From positions 1-48,129 of the forward strand of contig DBEYOB010000020.1 in assembly GCA_048173955.1 (NCBI GenBank): 48,129 nt of DNA, given 5' to 3'. The stretch comes from CAZUFB01 sp048173955. GTDB lineage: Bacteria; Actinomycetota; Coriobacteriia; Coriobacteriales; UMGS124. This document shows positions 1-8,119 of this stretch, one piece after another (the stretch's first letter is position 1; every line of letters begins with the position of its first letter). The position numbers and the translations under genes are program-made. The notes beneath the pieces are model-generated. The model did no database searches. It had not been told where the DNA came from and saw only the letters and a list, made by a program, of their open reading frames with translations.

Positions 1-19
1 AGCTTGAAGTCAAGTGGTC

Positions 20-41
20 GGCGGGCCCTTCCGGGCCCGCC
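20..41. terminator. GC-rich hairpin downstream of the first gene
   Basis: A perfect 9-bp stem (GGCGGGCCC / GGGCCCGCC) closes a TTCC tetraloop. It lies about 180 nt beyond the stop codon of the first minus-strand gene. No T-run follows on either strand, so a termination role is only possible. The rest of 42-223 holds no gene or motif I can support. Confidence 0.3.
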
Positions 42-223
42 CGCTCGCCTGTCTAGTAACTCCCCTGCGTCTCTCCGCAGTATCCGGCTCTCAAGGTCCT
101 CCGCCGCACCCGGGGGCGCGGCGCGAGGGAGTACTATACGCCCGGCCCGCGCCCGAGGCAAGGGGGTTTCGGGGGTTCACAGGACGGGCACAAACGGGAA
201 CGGACCGGGCGCGTTGCCGCGCC

Positions 224-1720
224 CTATCTACGCCGTGGCCGTCCTCCCTCGCGGAGCATCTTAATAAGGGGGGTCAAGAACGAGCGGATCTCCCCCTCTT
301 GGGCCTCCGCCTCGCTTACCGCCGCTCCAAGCCGTTGGTACTGCTCCGGTGCGATGTGCGCCATGAGTTCGGTAAGCAGGCTCTGCTCCGTCGGCGTGAG
401 CGCGTATTCGAACGACACGTTTGCGAACACGCTTCCGAACAACCGCTCGTAGATGCGTTCCCTAGGCTCCACGAACATGTCTTTCACCATGGAGAACGCC
501 TCCATGCCCGCCTTGCCGCACACCTGGCCCAGCGCGAGGCTCGCAACAAACGCGAGGGGTCCCGTGGCCGCGCCCACCGCAGTCATGAGCACGCGTGCGC
601 CGGTTGCACCCACCGCGAAGCTCGCCTGCGACGCCGCGTTGGTCGCGACCATCTTGCCGAGCTTCTTCCCCATCGCCTGCCCTTTCGGCGCTGCGTGCTC
701 CTCTTGGACAAGCGCACCGGCGGCGAGGGCCTGGCTCACGCCCTCCTGCACCATCAGGGCACGCTCCCCTTCTTCCTCGGCCGCCGACTGGTCGCATATC
801 CCCCGTGCAAACGCCTCGCGCGCCCGAAGCCAGGTGCTGAGCCAATGGCCCAGCCCCTTGGGGTCGCGGCAGACGACCGAACCCGTTTGCCCGCGATATT
901 CCGTATGCGGGACCGTTCCCGTTTTTGCCATGTTGACTGCCTGGGCGCGCGTGTACCAGCCGCACCGCACCAACACGCCTGCATAGTTCGGGTCGTCGAG
1001 CGGCCAGATGCACCCTCCCTCGATCTTCTTGCGCATTCGTTGCAGCGCCGCGTCGTACTGGTCGAACGGCACCTCCATCGCGACCGGGAGCCCATCGTCG
1101 TCGACAAACTTGTACTCGCCGTCTTTGTCGAAGCAAAACGAAACCGAAGCCGCCGCCGTCGAACGACATACCGACCGCACCGGCCCATCGGGTGCGAAGA
1201 GCCCTTCGGAGCGCGCCAGACGCCGGCCCGCATTGCGCATCCGGACGCGGCGGTTGTTGATCCGCACGCACGCCATGGCGAAACTTTTGAACGGTCGTCC
1301 GTCGAGAAACCTGGCCTTGTCAAGCGTCGGCGCCCCGTCGACGTGGCTCACGCGCGCAACGTCGAAGCTCTCCCAATGCACATAGGAGAACCCGAGTCCG
1401 TCGACCTCGATCCCCGCCGCATCCCCAGAGTCATCGGCGTCCCCGTCGTCGGACGGGCCGTCTTTGAGAAAGACCCCCGCATCGGTGAGCGCGAGACCGT
1501 GGGTCCTGGTGCCGAACTCCACGTCCGCCCACACGACCTCCTGTTCGACCGGTATCGGAAACGACCGCTTGATGCGCCGCACTGTCCATTCCGAAAGGTC
1601 GGTGGGAGAGGCGCCCACGTCGGCCAGGATCTGGGCAAGGACGTAGGGGCGAACCGGAGGGGACCCGGCCGGCAACAGGTTCGGCCGACCCTGGACGCGC
1701 CCGTTTGCACCGGCAACCAT
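224..1720 (-). CDS. uncharacterised 498-aa protein with a glycine/alanine-rich hydrophobic segment
   Basis: I do not recognise this protein. The frame stays open into metA, but the ATG at 1720, 8 nt past the metA stop, is the most natural start; a GTG at 1732 overlapping that stop is an alternative. Residues about 60-130 contain the pattern FGTRTHGLALTDAGVFLKDG followed by SYVHWESFD, which resembles the beta-rich 'LT..G.....W.eF' segment seen in some bacterial proteins of unknown function. Residues about 350-410 form a long Gly/Ala-rich hydrophobic stretch (GATGARVLMTAVGAATGPLA) that could be a membrane hairpin or glycine zipper. No signal peptide or catalytic motif is visible. The position directly after metA suggests co-transcription, but no link to methionine synthesis can be seen. 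Confidence 0.8.
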   Translation of the reverse strand: MVAGANGRVQGRPNLLPAGSPPVRPYVLAQILADVGASPTDLSEWTVRRIKRSFPIPVEQEVVWADVEFGTRTHGLALTDAGVFLKDGPSDDGDADDSGDAAGIEVDGLGFSYVHWESFDVARVSHVDGAPTLDKARFLDGRPFKSFAMACVRINNRRVRMRNAGRRLARSEGLFAPDGPVRSVCRSTAAASVSFCFDKDGEYKFVDDDGLPVAMEVPFDQYDAALQRMRKKIEGGCIWPLDDPNYAGVLVRCGWYTRAQAVNMAKTGTVPHTEYRGQTGSVVCRDPKGLGHWLSTWLRAREAFARGICDQSAAEEEGERALMVQEGVSQALAAGALVQEEHAAPKGQAMGKKLGKMVATNAASQASFAVGATGARVLMTAVGAATGPLAFVASLALGQVCGKAGMEAFSMVKDMFVEPRERIYERLFGSVFANVSFEYALTPTEQSLLTELMAHIAPEQYQRLGAAVSEAEAQEGEIRSFLTPLIKMLREGGRPRRR

Positions 1721-1728
1721 GGTCCCGA

Positions 1729-2709
1729 TCACGCCTCGCGCATGCCGGGAAGCCAGACGCGCTCCTCGCAGCGATAGCCGTGGTAGTCCTCCGTGAGCTC
1801 GGAAAGGTCGAAGGGCGTCATCTGATAGACGTAGTTGAGCCAGTTGCGGTACAGCAGGTTGGCATGGCTCCGCCACGAGAACACGGGCTCGGCCGACGCG
1901 TCGTCCTCGGGGAAGTAGTTGCGGGGCAGCTCGATGGGCTTGCCCGCGTCCAAGTCGCGGCGGTACTCCTCGGCAAGCGTCATCTTTCCATATTCGAGGT
2001 GCCCTGTCACGAAAATCTGCCGCATGTCGAGGCTCGCGATCAGGCTCGGACCGGTCACCGGGCTCGTGCCGAGCACGTGGAGGTCGCGTCCGATGTGCGG
2101 CTCGAGCTGCGCGAGGTCAATGCCCGCATGCCGCGAATGGGGCATGAGAAACTTCTCGTCGAAGCCGTTGGTCAGGAAATTGTACTCGTCGCACAGCTTG
2201 GTCCAGAACACGCCGAACAGCTTGCTCGGCAGGGCGACCTTGCCCACGCCGAAGTTGTGCTGGAGCGCGGCGAGGGCACCCCAGCATATCGAAAGCGTCG
2301 AGTACACGTGGCTGCGCGCCCAGTCGAACACCTCGCAAAGCTCGTCCCAGTAGTCGACGGCCCCGAAGGGGAGGTGTTCGACCGGCGCGCCCGTCACGAT
2401 AAGGCCGTCGTAGCTGCGGCTGCGCAGGTCGTCAAAGGTTTCGTAGAACTTCACCAGATGGTCGTGCGGCGTGTTGCGGCTCTCATGCGTGCTCATGCAC
2501 ATGAAGTCGAGGTTCACCTGCAGGGGCGACTTGGAAATGAGGCGCAGTATCTGGGTCTCGGTCTCGATCTTCTTCGGCATGAGGTTGAGCAGCAGCACGT
2601 TGAGCGGACGGATGTCCTGGCGCTGTGCGACGTTCTCCTCCAACGCGAAGGTGCGCTCGCTGTCGAGAATGGCCTTTGCGGGAAGGCCGTCGGGGACGAT
2701 GATGGGCAC
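1729..2709 (-). CDS. metA: homoserine O-acyltransferase MetA, probably acetyl-specific
   Basis: This cytoplasmic enzyme activates homoserine with an acyl-CoA, the committed step of methionine synthesis. The 326 residues match the MetA (HTS) family over full length. The catalytic nucleophile is Cys142 in SICWGALAAL, and the His/Glu of the catalytic site are His237 and Glu239 in VTGHLEY. Residue 111 is Glu (TGAPVEHLPF); in characterised MetA enzymes Glu here favours acetyl-CoA and Gly favours succinyl-CoA, so O-acetylhomoserine is the predicted product. It lies 60 nt after metY, whose product would use O-acetylhomoserine, so the two genes form a coherent two-step route. An AAAGGA sequence lies about 11 nt before the ATG. 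Substrate preference is inferred from one residue and the neighbour. Confidence 0.95.
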   Translation of the reverse strand: MPIIVPDGLPAKAILDSERTFALEENVAQRQDIRPLNVLLLNLMPKKIETETQILRLISKSPLQVNLDFMCMSTHESRNTPHDHLVKFYETFDDLRSRSYDGLIVTGAPVEHLPFGAVDYWDELCEVFDWARSHVYSTLSICWGALAALQHNFGVGKVALPSKLFGVFWTKLCDEYNFLTNGFDEKFLMPHSRHAGIDLAQLEPHIGRDLHVLGTSPVTGPSLIASLDMRQIFVTGHLEYGKMTLAEEYRRDLDAGKPIELPRNYFPEDDASAEPVFSWRSHANLLYRNWLNYVYQMTPFDLSELTEDYHGYRCEERVWLPGMREA

Positions 2710-2769
2710 GGGCGTTCCTTTCGGTTTGACCTTCGCGATGCGCTGGGGCGAGGCGTTGGAGGTACGGGG

Positions 2770-4047
2770 CTATTCGGCGATGGCGTCGAGAGCCTGGGCA
2801 AGATCGGCGATAATGTCGTCGGCGTTCTCAAGACCGCACGACAGGCGCACCATTCCCGGATCGATGCCGCACGCCACCAGCTGCTCGTCGGTGAGCTGAC
2901 GATGCGTGGAGCTCGCCGGGTGGAGCACACAGGTGCAGATGTCGGCAACATGGACCTCGCAGCGGATGAGCTTGAGGTGGTCGATGAACGACGCGGCACG
3001 CTCGCGCCCTCCGGAAACTTCGAGCGCCATGACGCCCGAGCAGCCTTTGGGCAGATACTTCTGCTGCAGCGCATGGTACGGGTCGTTCTCGAGGCCGGGA
3101 TAGGCGACGCGGGCGATCTCAGGGCGCGAGGCGAGGTACGAGGCGACCTTCATGCCGTTCTCGCATACACGGTCCATGCGGACCGGCAGGGTCTCGAGGC
3201 CCATGTTGAGCAGGAATGCGGTGAACGCGGGGGGATAGCACCCCAGATCGCGCATCAGCTGGGTGCGGGCCTTGGTGATGTAGGCGGCCTTGCCGAACTG
3301 CTCGGTGTACACGACGCCGTGGTAGCTCTCGTCGGGCGTGGTGAGACCGGGGAAGCGCTCGGCCTGTGCCGCCCAGTCGAAATTGCCGGAATCGACGATC
3401 ACGCCGCCGACGGTCTGGGCGTGGCCGTCGAGATACTTCGTGGTCGAATGGACCACGACATCGGCGCCCCATTCGAACGGGCGGCACAGATACGGCGTCG
3501 CAAAGGTGTTGTCGACGATGAACGGCACGCCGTGCGCGTGGGCAACGGACGCGAACTTCTCGATATCGAGAACGTTCATGGCGGGATTGGCCATCGTCTC
3601 GCCGAACAGCAGCTTGGTGTTGGGGCGGAAGGCGGCGGCGATCTCGTCGGTAGAGGCGTCGGGGTCGACGTAGCTCACCTCGATGCCGAGTTTCTTGAGG
3701 GTGACCGAGAACAGGTTCACCGTCCCGCCGTAGATGGTCGCCGCGCTCACAAAATGGTCCCCCGCTTCGAGCAGGTTGAGCAGCGAGATGAGCGTGGCGC
3801 TCTGGCCGCTCGTGGTGCACAGGGCCCCCACGCCGCCCTCGAGCGCAGAAATCTTCTGCTCGACGAAGGCGACGGTCGGGTTGGAGATGCGCGAGTACAT
3901 GTGCCCGTCGGCAGTGAGGTCGAACAGGGCGGCAACCGCATCCGTCGAATCGTACTTGTACGTGGTGCTCTGATAGATGGGCAAGGCGCAGGGCTCGCCG
4001 TTGCCAGGCTGGTATCCGGTATGGAGGCAGGCAGTCTCGAACTGCAT
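2770..4047 (-). CDS. metY: O-acetylhomoserine aminocarboxypropyltransferase (sulfhydrylase)
   Basis: This PLP-dependent enzyme of the Cys/Met metabolism family condenses O-acetylhomoserine with sulfide to give homocysteine. The 425-aa length is typical of MetY, which is longer than MetB or MetC. Visible family features are the N-terminal LHTGYQP, the TSGQSATL phosphate loop, DNTFATPYLCRP, the PLP lysine in HSTTKYLDGH, and the C-terminal LHPASSTHRQLTDEQL signature. A cysteine pair (ADICTCVLHP) just before that signature is a little unusual. A GGGAG Shine-Dalgarno precedes the ATG. The leader contains a small 6-bp hairpin at 4156-4172, but I could not fit a known SAM riboswitch to it. Downstream metA supplies the substrate. 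Confidence 0.95.
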   Translation of the reverse strand: MQFETACLHTGYQPGNGEPCALPIYQSTTYKYDSTDAVAALFDLTADGHMYSRISNPTVAFVEQKISALEGGVGALCTTSGQSATLISLLNLLEAGDHFVSAATIYGGTVNLFSVTLKKLGIEVSYVDPDASTDEIAAAFRPNTKLLFGETMANPAMNVLDIEKFASVAHAHGVPFIVDNTFATPYLCRPFEWGADVVVHSTTKYLDGHAQTVGGVIVDSGNFDWAAQAERFPGLTTPDESYHGVVYTEQFGKAAYITKARTQLMRDLGCYPPAFTAFLLNMGLETLPVRMDRVCENGMKVASYLASRPEIARVAYPGLENDPYHALQQKYLPKGCSGVMALEVSGGRERAASFIDHLKLIRCEVHVADICTCVLHPASSTHRQLTDEQLVACGIDPGMVRLSCGLENADDIIADLAQALDAIAE

Positions 4048-4245
4048 AGAAGTTGCTCCCTTCGATGGGCGGCCCGCATGGGGCGCACCCGTGCGGCACT
4101 CGAGCCGCGTCGCAATGAAATCGCACGTTCCGTCGCTATTGTGTGCGAGGAGGCCCGTCCCGCAAGGGGACGTTAGGGAGCCTTAACAGCATCGGCACAC
4201 AACGGACACCGCCGTACCCGTTGCACGCCGAATCCGACGCCGCAG

Positions 4246-4728
4246 TCAGCGGGCGTCGTTCACGCGAACAATCTGAATGGAGCGCACGTAGCCCGGCTCG
4301 AGCACGATGCGCGCAACGCTCGGACCCTTCCCGTCGCGAGGCCGGCTGACGGAGCCCGGGTTCACGATGATCGTCGCACCGCACTGTTCGACTTTAGGGA
4401 TGTGGGTGTGGCCGCAAATGGCGATGCGCGCCAGCGGAACGCCGAGTCGACTGGGTATGTGCGCAACCGCGAAGTCGACACCGGAACACTCGAACTCCGC
4501 GCGAGCGGTGACACGGGGACCGTACTCGCCAGGATAGTCGTTGTTTCCCAACACGGCAACGACGGGCGCGATCATCTCAAGCCGCGGGATGATGTCGTCG
4601 CCGCAGATATCCCCGGCATGCACGATGAGCGACGGGTCCATGGAGGCCAGCGTCTGGAACGCCTCCGGAGAAAGATAGCCATGGGTATCGGAAAGGACAC
4701 CCACCACCGTCGTGGTACGGGCGTCCAT
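4246..4728 (-). CDS. YfcE/MJ0936-type metallophosphoesterase
   Basis: This is a small single-domain metallophosphoesterase of 160 aa, the usual size for YfcE-like phosphodiesterases. Metal ligands are visible in order: Asp14 and His16 (SDTHG), Asp40 (HAGDIC), the GNND motif at 61-64, and the C-terminal GHTH motif. The frame continues 12 codons upstream to an ATG at 4764, but that ATG and the codons after it are made of the parS palindrome. The ATG at 4728 has GGAG 8 nt upstream and is the better start. The physiological substrate is unknown; relatives hydrolyse model phosphodiesters in vitro. The gene follows the response regulator on the same strand after 52 nt. Confidence 0.88.
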   Translation of the reverse strand: MDARTTTVVGVLSDTHGYLSPEAFQTLASMDPSLIVHAGDICGDDIIPRLEMIAPVVAVLGNNDYPGEYGPRVTARAEFECSGVDFAVAHIPSRLGVPLARIAICGHTHIPKVEQCGATIIVNPGSVSRPRDGKGPSVARIVLEPGYVRSIQIVRVNDAR

Positions 4729-4747
4729 CTGTGCATCTCCGAACTGA

Positions 4748-4763
4748 TGTTCCACGTGAAACA
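4748..4763. other. parS: parS centromere-like site (ParB binding)
   Basis: TGTTCCACGTGAAACA matches the bacterial parS consensus TGTTNCACGTGAAACA exactly and is palindromic except at one base pair. It sits between the response regulator stop (4781) and the phosphoesterase start (4728). A second identical copy lies at 23137. ParB loading at such sites drives origin segregation and usually marks origin-proximal DNA. Confidence 0.9.
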
Positions 4764-4780
4764 TCCCCCGCGTTAAAGGC

Positions 4781-5494
4781 CTACAGCTTCAGAACCTTCT
4801 TGAGAGGGGCGACGCGGCGGCGCGACACCGGGATCTTCTCCCCGTCGTCGCGCATCGTGAGCAGCAGGGTGCCGCCCGGGACGCTCTCGACCTCGCTAAC
4901 ATGGGAGAGGTTGACGATGTAGCGGCGGTGTACGCGGAAGAAGTTCGCGTCGGCCAGACGAACCTCGAGCTGGGCGAGGCTAATCGTCGAAAGATAGTGG
5001 TCGTCCTCAGTGTACAGGCAGGAATAGTCGTCCTTAGCCATGATGTAGCGAATCTTGTCGGTGGGGACGAGGACCTTTTTGCCGCCCTTCTCCACCGGGA
5101 TGCGTTCGGCGTTGTTCTTCTTGGCGACCTGGCCGATCTGGCTGCAGACCTTGTCGACAGCCTGCTTCAGGCGGTCCGTCTCGACCGGCTTCACCAGATA
5201 GTCGACGGCGTTCACCCCGAAAGCGTCAGCCCCGTATTCGCTATAGGCAGTCACGAACACGATTGCCGGCGGGTTCTTGAGTTTGCCCAAAGCCTCGGCG
5301 AACTGCATGCCGTTGACGCCGGGCATGTTGATGTCGAGGAACATGACGTCGCAGCGGTGCTCCTTCAGGCCCTCGATCGCCTTGCGGACGTTGTCCGCCT
5401 CAACAACGACCTCGACGCCGCCGACCTCGTCGAGCAGGAACTTCAGTTCGGAACGCGCCGGAGCCTCGTCGTCGACGATCATTGCCTTCAGCAT
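4781..5494 (-). CDS. LytTR-family response regulator
   Basis: This 237-aa cytoplasmic regulator has an N-terminal receiver domain (about 1-120) and a C-terminal LytTR DNA-binding domain (about 140-237). The acidic pocket is Asp8/Asp9, the phosphoacceptor is Asp54 in MFLDINMPG, and the conserved lysine is Lys102 in DYLVKPVE. The output domain shows the LytTR pattern FFRVHRRYIVNLSHV. GGGAG lies 9 nt before the ATG. The matching LytS-type kinase ends 133 nt upstream on the same strand, so the two form a two-component system. The DNA target is unknown; the TSUP exporter gene beside the kinase is a plausible candidate by position only. Confidence 0.93.
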   Translation of the reverse strand: MLKAMIVDDEAPARSELKFLLDEVGGVEVVVEADNVRKAIEGLKEHRCDVMFLDINMPGVNGMQFAEALGKLKNPPAIVFVTAYSEYGADAFGVNAVDYLVKPVETDRLKQAVDKVCSQIGQVAKKNNAERIPVEKGGKKVLVPTDKIRYIMAKDDYSCLYTEDDHYLSTISLAQLEVRLADANFFRVHRRYIVNLSHVSEVESVPGGTLLLTMRDDGEKIPVSRRRVAPLKKVLKL

Positions 5495-5627
5495 GGCGGT
5501 ACGCTCCCTCTCTCGTCGGCACGCACGGTGCCCTCAACGGTATACCAGATAGACCAGCAGCGGAGCGTGCCGCAAAAGCAGCACGGCGCCTCCGATTGTT
5601 TGCTGCTGCTATTGTAGCCAAAACCGG

Positions 5628-7214
5628 CTACCCTGCATCGCTCGCATCCGGAGCCGCCCCGACTAGATGCAAGGTTACCACAGTGCCGACGCCGGTTTTG
5701 GAGTCAACCTCAACCCCGGATCCCGGTCCGAACGCCGCATGCAGGCGACCGTCGACGTTGCGCAGCGCGATGCCCGTCCCCTTGGCGGAGGGACCCGCAT
5801 CGCGGACCAGGTTGCGCGCCTGCTCTTGGCTCATCCCTATGCCGTCGTCGGATATCGCAATCTCAACGTCGGGTCCGTGCACATGAACCCCGATGGAAAG
5901 GTGCAGCATGCCTTCGGGACGCATCGCGTGGTTGACCGAATTCTCGACAACCGGCTGGATGATGAACGAGGGGACGCGCACCTCTTCGAGCCCGGGATCG
6001 ACTTCGATGGAGATCCCGATGCGCTCGTTTCCGAAACGGGCGATCTCGAATCCCAGGTAGCGCTGCGTCTGTTGAATCTCCCGTTCCAGCGGGATAAGGT
6101 CGCTGGAGTTCTCAAGCGTCTGGCGGTAGAAGACCGCGAACTCGCGCAGCAGGCCCCGCGCGCGCACGGGGTCCGTGCGAATCAGGGACGCGATGGTGTT
6201 GATGGTGTTGAAGAGGAAGTGAGGGTTAATCTGGGACTGCAGCGCCTGCAGCTGGGCCTTGGTGGCCAGCTCGACCTGGCGGTCGAGCTCGGCGATGGAA
6301 AGCTGGGTCGAGAGCAGCTCGGCCAGCCCCTCCGCGATGGCGCGCTGGGTCTCGTCGATCAGGTGCGGCGCATCGTAGTAAAGCTTGAGGGTCCCGACCG
6401 AGATCCCGCGCACGACGAGCGGCGCCACGATGCCGGCGGGGATGAACGAGTTCACCGGCGCGCCGATCTCGACCACCTGGTCGGGCGACCAGACGTGCTT
6501 GAGGGCCGTCTCCTGTGCCTCCCTCATCGCCGGCGTCATCGGAAGCCGCTTGCGCGGGGTCGAACGCTGGACCTCCGGCGGGATCTTCACGCCCAGGGCG
6601 CCCGAGCCGTTGAACACCTCGAGCTTCTGCGACTCGAGCACGCGGTGGGTCGCGGCGGTGTGGATAGGGCTGCCGATGGGGAACGCGTCCGCATACTCGC
6701 CCGCATAGCCCAGCACGACTTTGTTGTCGGTCATGGCGACAGCCATGGCCTGGGTCTCGGGCAGAAGGATGCTGCACACCTCCTGGCAGTTTTCAGGAGA
6801 CAGGCCGCCGCGCATGTAGGCGAGCGTGCGCGAGGCCAGGCTCAGCGTGCGCTTCGTCTGCACGGCGCGCAGGCGGTCGGGCGAAAGCGTGTATCTGATG
6901 GTGGCAAACGCGACGGTGACGAGGCCGGCGAGCGCAACCGACGTGATGAACAGGTTCCCATGCTCGCTGATCAGCGAATAGAGCAGCACGAGCACGAGCA
7001 GGGCGACGATGGTGGTGATGATCGTCTCGGAGAGGGCGTTGCGCCGGTAGTCGAAAAGGCCGGACGAATCCCCCTCGTCGTCCCCGTGGCTGCGCCCGCG
7101 CGCCAGGAGGGACGAGAACCAGCCCGAATCGGACGGCCCGTCGGCATGCGAATCGGCGGGCCGGCCCGCCCGCCCCTCGGCATCTTCCCGTACGGCCTGC
7201 TCGTCGTAGCTCAT
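5628..7214 (-). CDS. LytS-type sensor histidine kinase
   Basis: This 528-aa membrane kinase is the partner of the LytTR regulator. After a hydrophilic 60-residue N-terminus come two transmembrane helices (about 62-83 and 88-107), a GAF-like sensor region (about 135-300), a coiled-coil-like linker, and the His_kinase domain with phosphoacceptor His332 in QSQINPHFLFNTINTIASL. The ATPase domain follows, with a divergent N box (ENSVNHAM) and G boxes DDGIGM and GTGIALRNVD. The frame is open far upstream through the exporter gene in another frame; the ATG at 7214 is the first after the exporter stop, though its Shine-Dalgarno is weak. Only two helices precede the GAF, unlike the multi-helix 5TM-LytS domain of classic LytS. 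Confidence 0.9.
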   Translation of the reverse strand: MSYDEQAVREDAEGRAGRPADSHADGPSDSGWFSSLLARGRSHGDDEGDSSGLFDYRRNALSETIITTIVALLVLVLLYSLISEHGNLFITSVALAGLVTVAFATIRYTLSPDRLRAVQTKRTLSLASRTLAYMRGGLSPENCQEVCSILLPETQAMAVAMTDNKVVLGYAGEYADAFPIGSPIHTAATHRVLESQKLEVFNGSGALGVKIPPEVQRSTPRKRLPMTPAMREAQETALKHVWSPDQVVEIGAPVNSFIPAGIVAPLVVRGISVGTLKLYYDAPHLIDETQRAIAEGLAELLSTQLSIAELDRQVELATKAQLQALQSQINPHFLFNTINTIASLIRTDPVRARGLLREFAVFYRQTLENSSDLIPLEREIQQTQRYLGFEIARFGNERIGISIEVDPGLEEVRVPSFIIQPVVENSVNHAMRPEGMLHLSIGVHVHGPDVEIAISDDGIGMSQEQARNLVRDAGPSAKGTGIALRNVDGRLHAAFGPGSGVEVDSKTGVGTVVTLHLVGAAPDASDAG

Positions 7215-7276
7215 AGGCAATCCATTCGCACCGCAACCGCAAAGGGGCGCCGGCGTCGGGTCGCCCCCGCGCAACC

Positions 7277-8116
7277 CTACCCCAAAAACTCCTGCACCGC
7301 AAGGATGACGCCCGAAGCGACGAGAACGACCCCGAACAGCGCCGTGAGCAGACGGTCGTTGACCTTCTTGACGACAAGAGCCCCGATCTTGGTGCCCGCA
7401 ATCGATCCGACGATGAGCAGCAGCCCCAGCAGCCATACGACGTTGCCGAGCACAGCATGCGTTATGAAGCTCGGAACGGCAAGGATACCCACCGTCACCA
7501 GCGAGGTCCCCGTCGCCTGCTTCATCGTGAACCCGAACAGCGCCTGCAGCAGCGGAACGATGAGAAACCCGCCACCCAGGCCGAGATATCCGCTCAGGAA
7601 GCCGACGACCATGCCGATGAGCGCCGCGCTGCCGTACAGTTTGGCGCCCGACGCCGTCTCGAGGGGAGCGGGGCGCCGGGCCGGGCCGGCTGAGCCAGAA
7701 GCCCGCGCGGCTTCCTCGGCGGCGAGGGCCGCGGGACGGGAGCGCCATACGCGCTTGAACATGTTGTACGCCGTGAACAGGATGAAGCACGCCGTAAGCA
7801 CCATGGCGTAGAGCCCCGGCAGCGTGCTCGCCGCAACGGCCCCCAACGGCGAGAAGCACGCCCCCGCCAGACCGGCCGCGATGCCGACGGGGAAGCGGAT
7901 GGTGCCATCGTGGAGGCGCGCCAGCATGCCGGAAAGGGACGTCGGCAGGATGGCGAACAGCGACGTGCCCGATGCGACCGCCGCAGGCTGGCCGAACACC
8001 AGGTGGATGAGCGGAACCATCACGATGCCGCCGCCGATGCCGAACATGGCGGACAAGACGCCGACCCCGACGCCGCACAGCGCGATGACGATACCCGTCA
8101 GAACCGTGATCTCCAT
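7277..8116 (-). CDS. TSUP (TauE/SafE) family membrane exporter
   Basis: This 279-aa integral membrane protein belongs to the sulfite/sulfonate exporter TauE/SafE family. It has two homologous halves, each opening with a glycine-rich motif: FGIGGGIVMVPLI near residue 25 and LGLGGGFLIVPLL near residue 175. About eight hydrophobic helices are visible, with a cytoplasmic Arg/Ala-rich loop between the halves. Family members move small sulfur- or carbon-containing anions; the substrate here cannot be read from sequence. The gene starts 3 nt after the glycosyltransferase stop and ends 62 nt before the LytS-type kinase, so all may share a transcript and the kinase may sense the transported compound. 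Confidence 0.9.
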   Translation of the reverse strand: MEITVLTGIVIALCGVGVGVLSAMFGIGGGIVMVPLIHLVFGQPAAVASGTSLFAILPTSLSGMLARLHDGTIRFPVGIAAGLAGACFSPLGAVAASTLPGLYAMVLTACFILFTAYNMFKRVWRSRPAALAAEEAARASGSAGPARRPAPLETASGAKLYGSAALIGMVVGFLSGYLGLGGGFLIVPLLQALFGFTMKQATGTSLVTVGILAVPSFITHAVLGNVVWLLGLLLIVGSIAGTKIGALVVKKVNDRLLTALFGVVLVASGVILAVQEFLG

Positions 8117-8119
8117 GCG

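Noticed and set aside
1705..4176. 823-codon plus-strand open frame opposite metA and metY
   Set aside because: It is a shadow of high-GC coding on the other strand; the minus-strand proteins have full family motifs and this frame has none.
4048..4245. Possible SAM riboswitch before metY
   Set aside because: Only a 6-bp hairpin could be found; no SAM-I, SAM-II or SAM-IV core could be matched.
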